From assembly GCF_013141775.1 (NCBI RefSeq), contig NZ_WHOB01000020.1:1-64000 (forward strand): DNA of 64,000 nt, read 5' to 3'. The stretch comes from Paenibacillus phytohabitans. GTDB taxonomy: Bacteria > Bacillota > Bacilli > Paenibacillales > Paenibacillaceae. Numbering within the stretch: position 1 is the first letter of the stretch; each line of letters opens with the position of its first letter. Shown here one piece after another: positions 62,493-64,000 of the stretch. A program made the translations under genes and the position numbers. Under the pieces are notes generated by a model. That model saw only the letters and a program-made list of their open reading frames with translations. It had not been told where the DNA came from and made no database searches.

Positions 62493-63458
62493 TTATACTA
62501 AATGACAGGCTACAAAATGTCCTGCGCCAGCGTCCCGGAACAGCGGAATCTCCGCCTTGCAGACCTCTACGGCAAAAGGGCAGCGCGTATGAAATTTGCA
62601 GCCTGAAGGCGGATTCGCCGGGCTTGGAATATCGCCTTTCAGCACGATCCGCTCCCGCTTCAGCCGGGGGACCGGCACGGGTACGGCAGACAGCAGCGCC
62701 TTCGTATAGGGATGCAGCGGATGCTGGAACAGCTCATCCCTGGAGGCGGTCTCCACCATCGATCCCAGATACATCACGCCGATCCTGGAGCATAAATGCT
62801 CCACTACGCTAAGATCATGGGAAATGAACAGATAAGCCAGGCCTTTGCTCTGCTGCAGCTTGCTGAACAGATTGATAATCTGCGCCTGAATTGATACATC
62901 GAGCGCCGACACCGGCTCATCCGCAATAATCAGCTCCGGATTCAGGATTAGCGCCCGGGCAATGCCAATCCGCTGGCGCTGTCCGCCGGAGAATTCATGC
63001 GGGAAGCGGTCGATATGATAAGAAGATAAGCCGCAGGCCACCATGGCCTCTAGCACCAGCTCCCGCACCTCCCCCCTCGTGCATAATCCATGGTCCAGCA
63101 GCGCTTCGCCTATTGCATCGCCAACCCTCACTCTCGGATTAAGCGCACTGTAAGGGTCCTGGAAGATCAGCTGCATTTGCGGCCGGATCAGGCGCATGTC
63201 CGCAGCGGACAGGCTGTGGATGTCCACTCCCTTGAACTTTACCTCACCGTCCGTTTTATCCGTCAGCCGCAGCACTGTCCGTCCCACCGTGCTTTTGCCG
63301 CTGCCGGATTCGCCGACAAGGCCGAAGGTCTCGCCCGGCTGAAGCGTAATGCTGATGTCGTCCACAGCCTTCACATGCCCCACTGTGCGGCCCAGCAGCC
63401 CTTGTTTTACCGGGAAGTACTTCTTCAGAGATTTAACTTCCAGCAGCGCTTCAGACAT
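62493..63458 (-). CDS. Oligopeptide/dipeptide-type ABC transporter ATPase (OppF/DppF-like)
   Basis: 321 residues. Walker A GESGSGKST, signature FSGGQRQR, Walker B LIIADEP, and the C-terminal oligo_HPY region with FHTRCPFA and three Cys. Powers uptake of peptides or a metal chelate together with the OppD-like partner. ATG 63458 has GAGGAGG upstream and overlaps the previous gene by 8 bp. Confidence 0.93.
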   Translation of the reverse strand: MSEALLEVKSLKKYFPVKQGLLGRTVGHVKAVDDISITLQPGETFGLVGESGSGKSTVGRTVLRLTDKTDGEVKFKGVDIHSLSAADMRLIRPQMQLIFQDPYSALNPRVRVGDAIGEALLDHGLCTRGEVRELVLEAMVACGLSSYHIDRFPHEFSGGQRQRIGIARALILNPELIIADEPVSALDVSIQAQIINLFSKLQQSKGLAYLFISHDLSVVEHLCSRIGVMYLGSMVETASRDELFQHPLHPYTKALLSAVPVPVPRLKRERIVLKGDIPSPANPPSGCKFHTRCPFAVEVCKAEIPLFRDAGAGHFVACHLV

Positions 63459-64000
63459 ACACTTCCGCCTCCTCATACAGCCAGCAGGCTACCTTCTGCC
63501 CGCTTCCGGTTTCCTGCAGCTGCGGCTGGCGGGTGCGGCAGACGTCCATGCAATGTCCGCACCGGTCATGGAAGTAGCATGAAGGCTCAAGCGCAAGCGG
63601 ACTGGGCACCTGGCCGGGAATGGAATAGAGCTCCTCCAGGCGCTGGCCCATGACGGGCTTGGACTTCAGTAGCCCCCGCGTATACGGATGCTTGGGATTC
63701 TGGAACAGCTCTACCACACCGCCCTCCTCAACGATCTGGCCGGAGTACATGACAATGACATAATCGGCCATCTCGGCCACTACGCCAAGATCATGGGTAA
63801 TCAGCAGGATTGACATGCCCGAGTTCTCCTTGAACCCGCGCAGCAGATCAAGGATTTGCGCCTGAATCGTCACATCCAGTGCGGTCGTCGGCTCGTCCGC
63901 AATCAGCAGCTTGGGCCCGCAGGAGATTGCGATTGCAATCATAATCCGCTGCAGCATGCCTCCGCTCAGCTCGTGGGGATAGCTGCCCATAATCTGTTCC
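63451..64000 (-). CDS. Oligopeptide/nickel-type ABC transporter ATPase (OppD/DppD-like), 5' part beyond the window
   Basis: The C-terminal part only; the start lies past the right edge. Signature is LSGGMLQR (Leu where Opp proteins have Arg, as in some NikD-like ATPases), Walker B LLIADEP, and C-terminal oligo_HPY with Cys-rich [14 protein letters not shown]. The first gene of the pair seen here. Confidence 0.9.
   Translation of the reverse strand, partial: EQIMGSYPHELSGGMLQRIMIAIAISCGPKLLIADEPTTALDVTIQAQILDLLRGFKENSGMSILLITHDLGVVAEMADYVIVMYSGQIVEEGGVVELFQNPKHPYTRGLLKSKPVMGQRLEELYSIPGQVPSPLALEPSCYFHDRCGHCMDVCRTRQPQLQETGSGQKVACWLYEEAEVYV

Overview
The window looks like chromosomal DNA of a Gram-positive, low-to-middle GC, endospore-forming bacterium of the Paenibacillus type. 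This rests on gene content: three homologues laid out like Bacillus yhbD-yhbE-yhbF, LplB/LplC-type sugar permeases beside a YesM/YesN-type two-component system, a CgeB-like glycosyltransferase, Ctc/L25, strong AGGAGG ribosome sites with many GTG and TTG starts, CcpA-like cre boxes, and several families of short intergenic repeats. No rRNA, tRNA, insertion sequence, prophage or CRISPR array was seen. The right end cuts an ABC ATPase gene; the left end begins inside a tandem repeat.

Layout. 1-450: array of 51-bp repeats. 0.45-2.9 kb: amino acid permease and a cupin protein. 3.2-9.9 kb: a polytopic membrane protein and a giant kinase/AAA ATPase/GAF/PAS/GGDEF protein, perhaps followed by a 37-residue membrane peptide. 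10-15.8 kb: single metabolic or hypothetical genes (GNAT, UPF0303, winged helix, TIM barrel, DUF429, VOC, CBS). 15.9-20.1 kb: a partner-switching operon (PP2C phosphatase, anti-sigma kinase, chemoreceptor, STAS protein). 20.2-23.8 kb: methionine aminopeptidase, then a CgeB-like glycosyltransferase, a WbsX-like gene broken by an amber codon, and a small solenoid-repeat protein. 23.9-27.7 kb: cysJ-cysI sulfite reductase. 27.9-30.4 kb: lspA, a DUF421 protein and an aldo/keto reductase. 30.9-36.2 kb: a three-gene phosphorelay/c-di-GMP operon. 36.4-38.1 kb: an ACT protein with a UPF0210 protein. 38.2-39.7 kb: an ECF sigma factor with an AhpD-like protein. 39.9-42.0 kb: MFS exporter and divergent MarR regulator with two palindromic operators. 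42.2-44.7 kb: DUF1796, YbaK-like deacylase and MFS transporter. 44.9-53.6 kb: two adjacent carbohydrate uptake and sensing operons. 54.5-57.1 kb: GyrI-like protein and the yhbDEF-like bactofilin operon. 57.9-59.8 kb: secreted modular carbohydrate-active protein with two cre-like boxes. 60.0-61.4 kb: TerD/VWA gene broken by an amber codon. 61.6-64.0 kb: Ctc/L25 and two oligopeptide-type ABC ATPases.

How the genes fit together. The window is rich in signal transduction: two intact GGDEF proteins, two kinase systems, one complete partner-switching set and one chemoreceptor. Sugar uptake (permeases plus two binding lipoproteins) is joined to a YesM/YesN pair, and cre-like boxes lie before both sugar operons and before the secreted glucan-binding protein, which suggests shared catabolite control.

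The most notable points are the chemoreceptor inside a partner-switching operon, the two MarR operators placed on the -35 boxes of divergent promoters, an inverted repeat between the -35 and -10 boxes of the yhbD-like promoter, two otherwise intact genes with single in-frame amber codons, and four or more families of dispersed intergenic repeats. Functions are read from sequence motifs and family memory; no database search was run.
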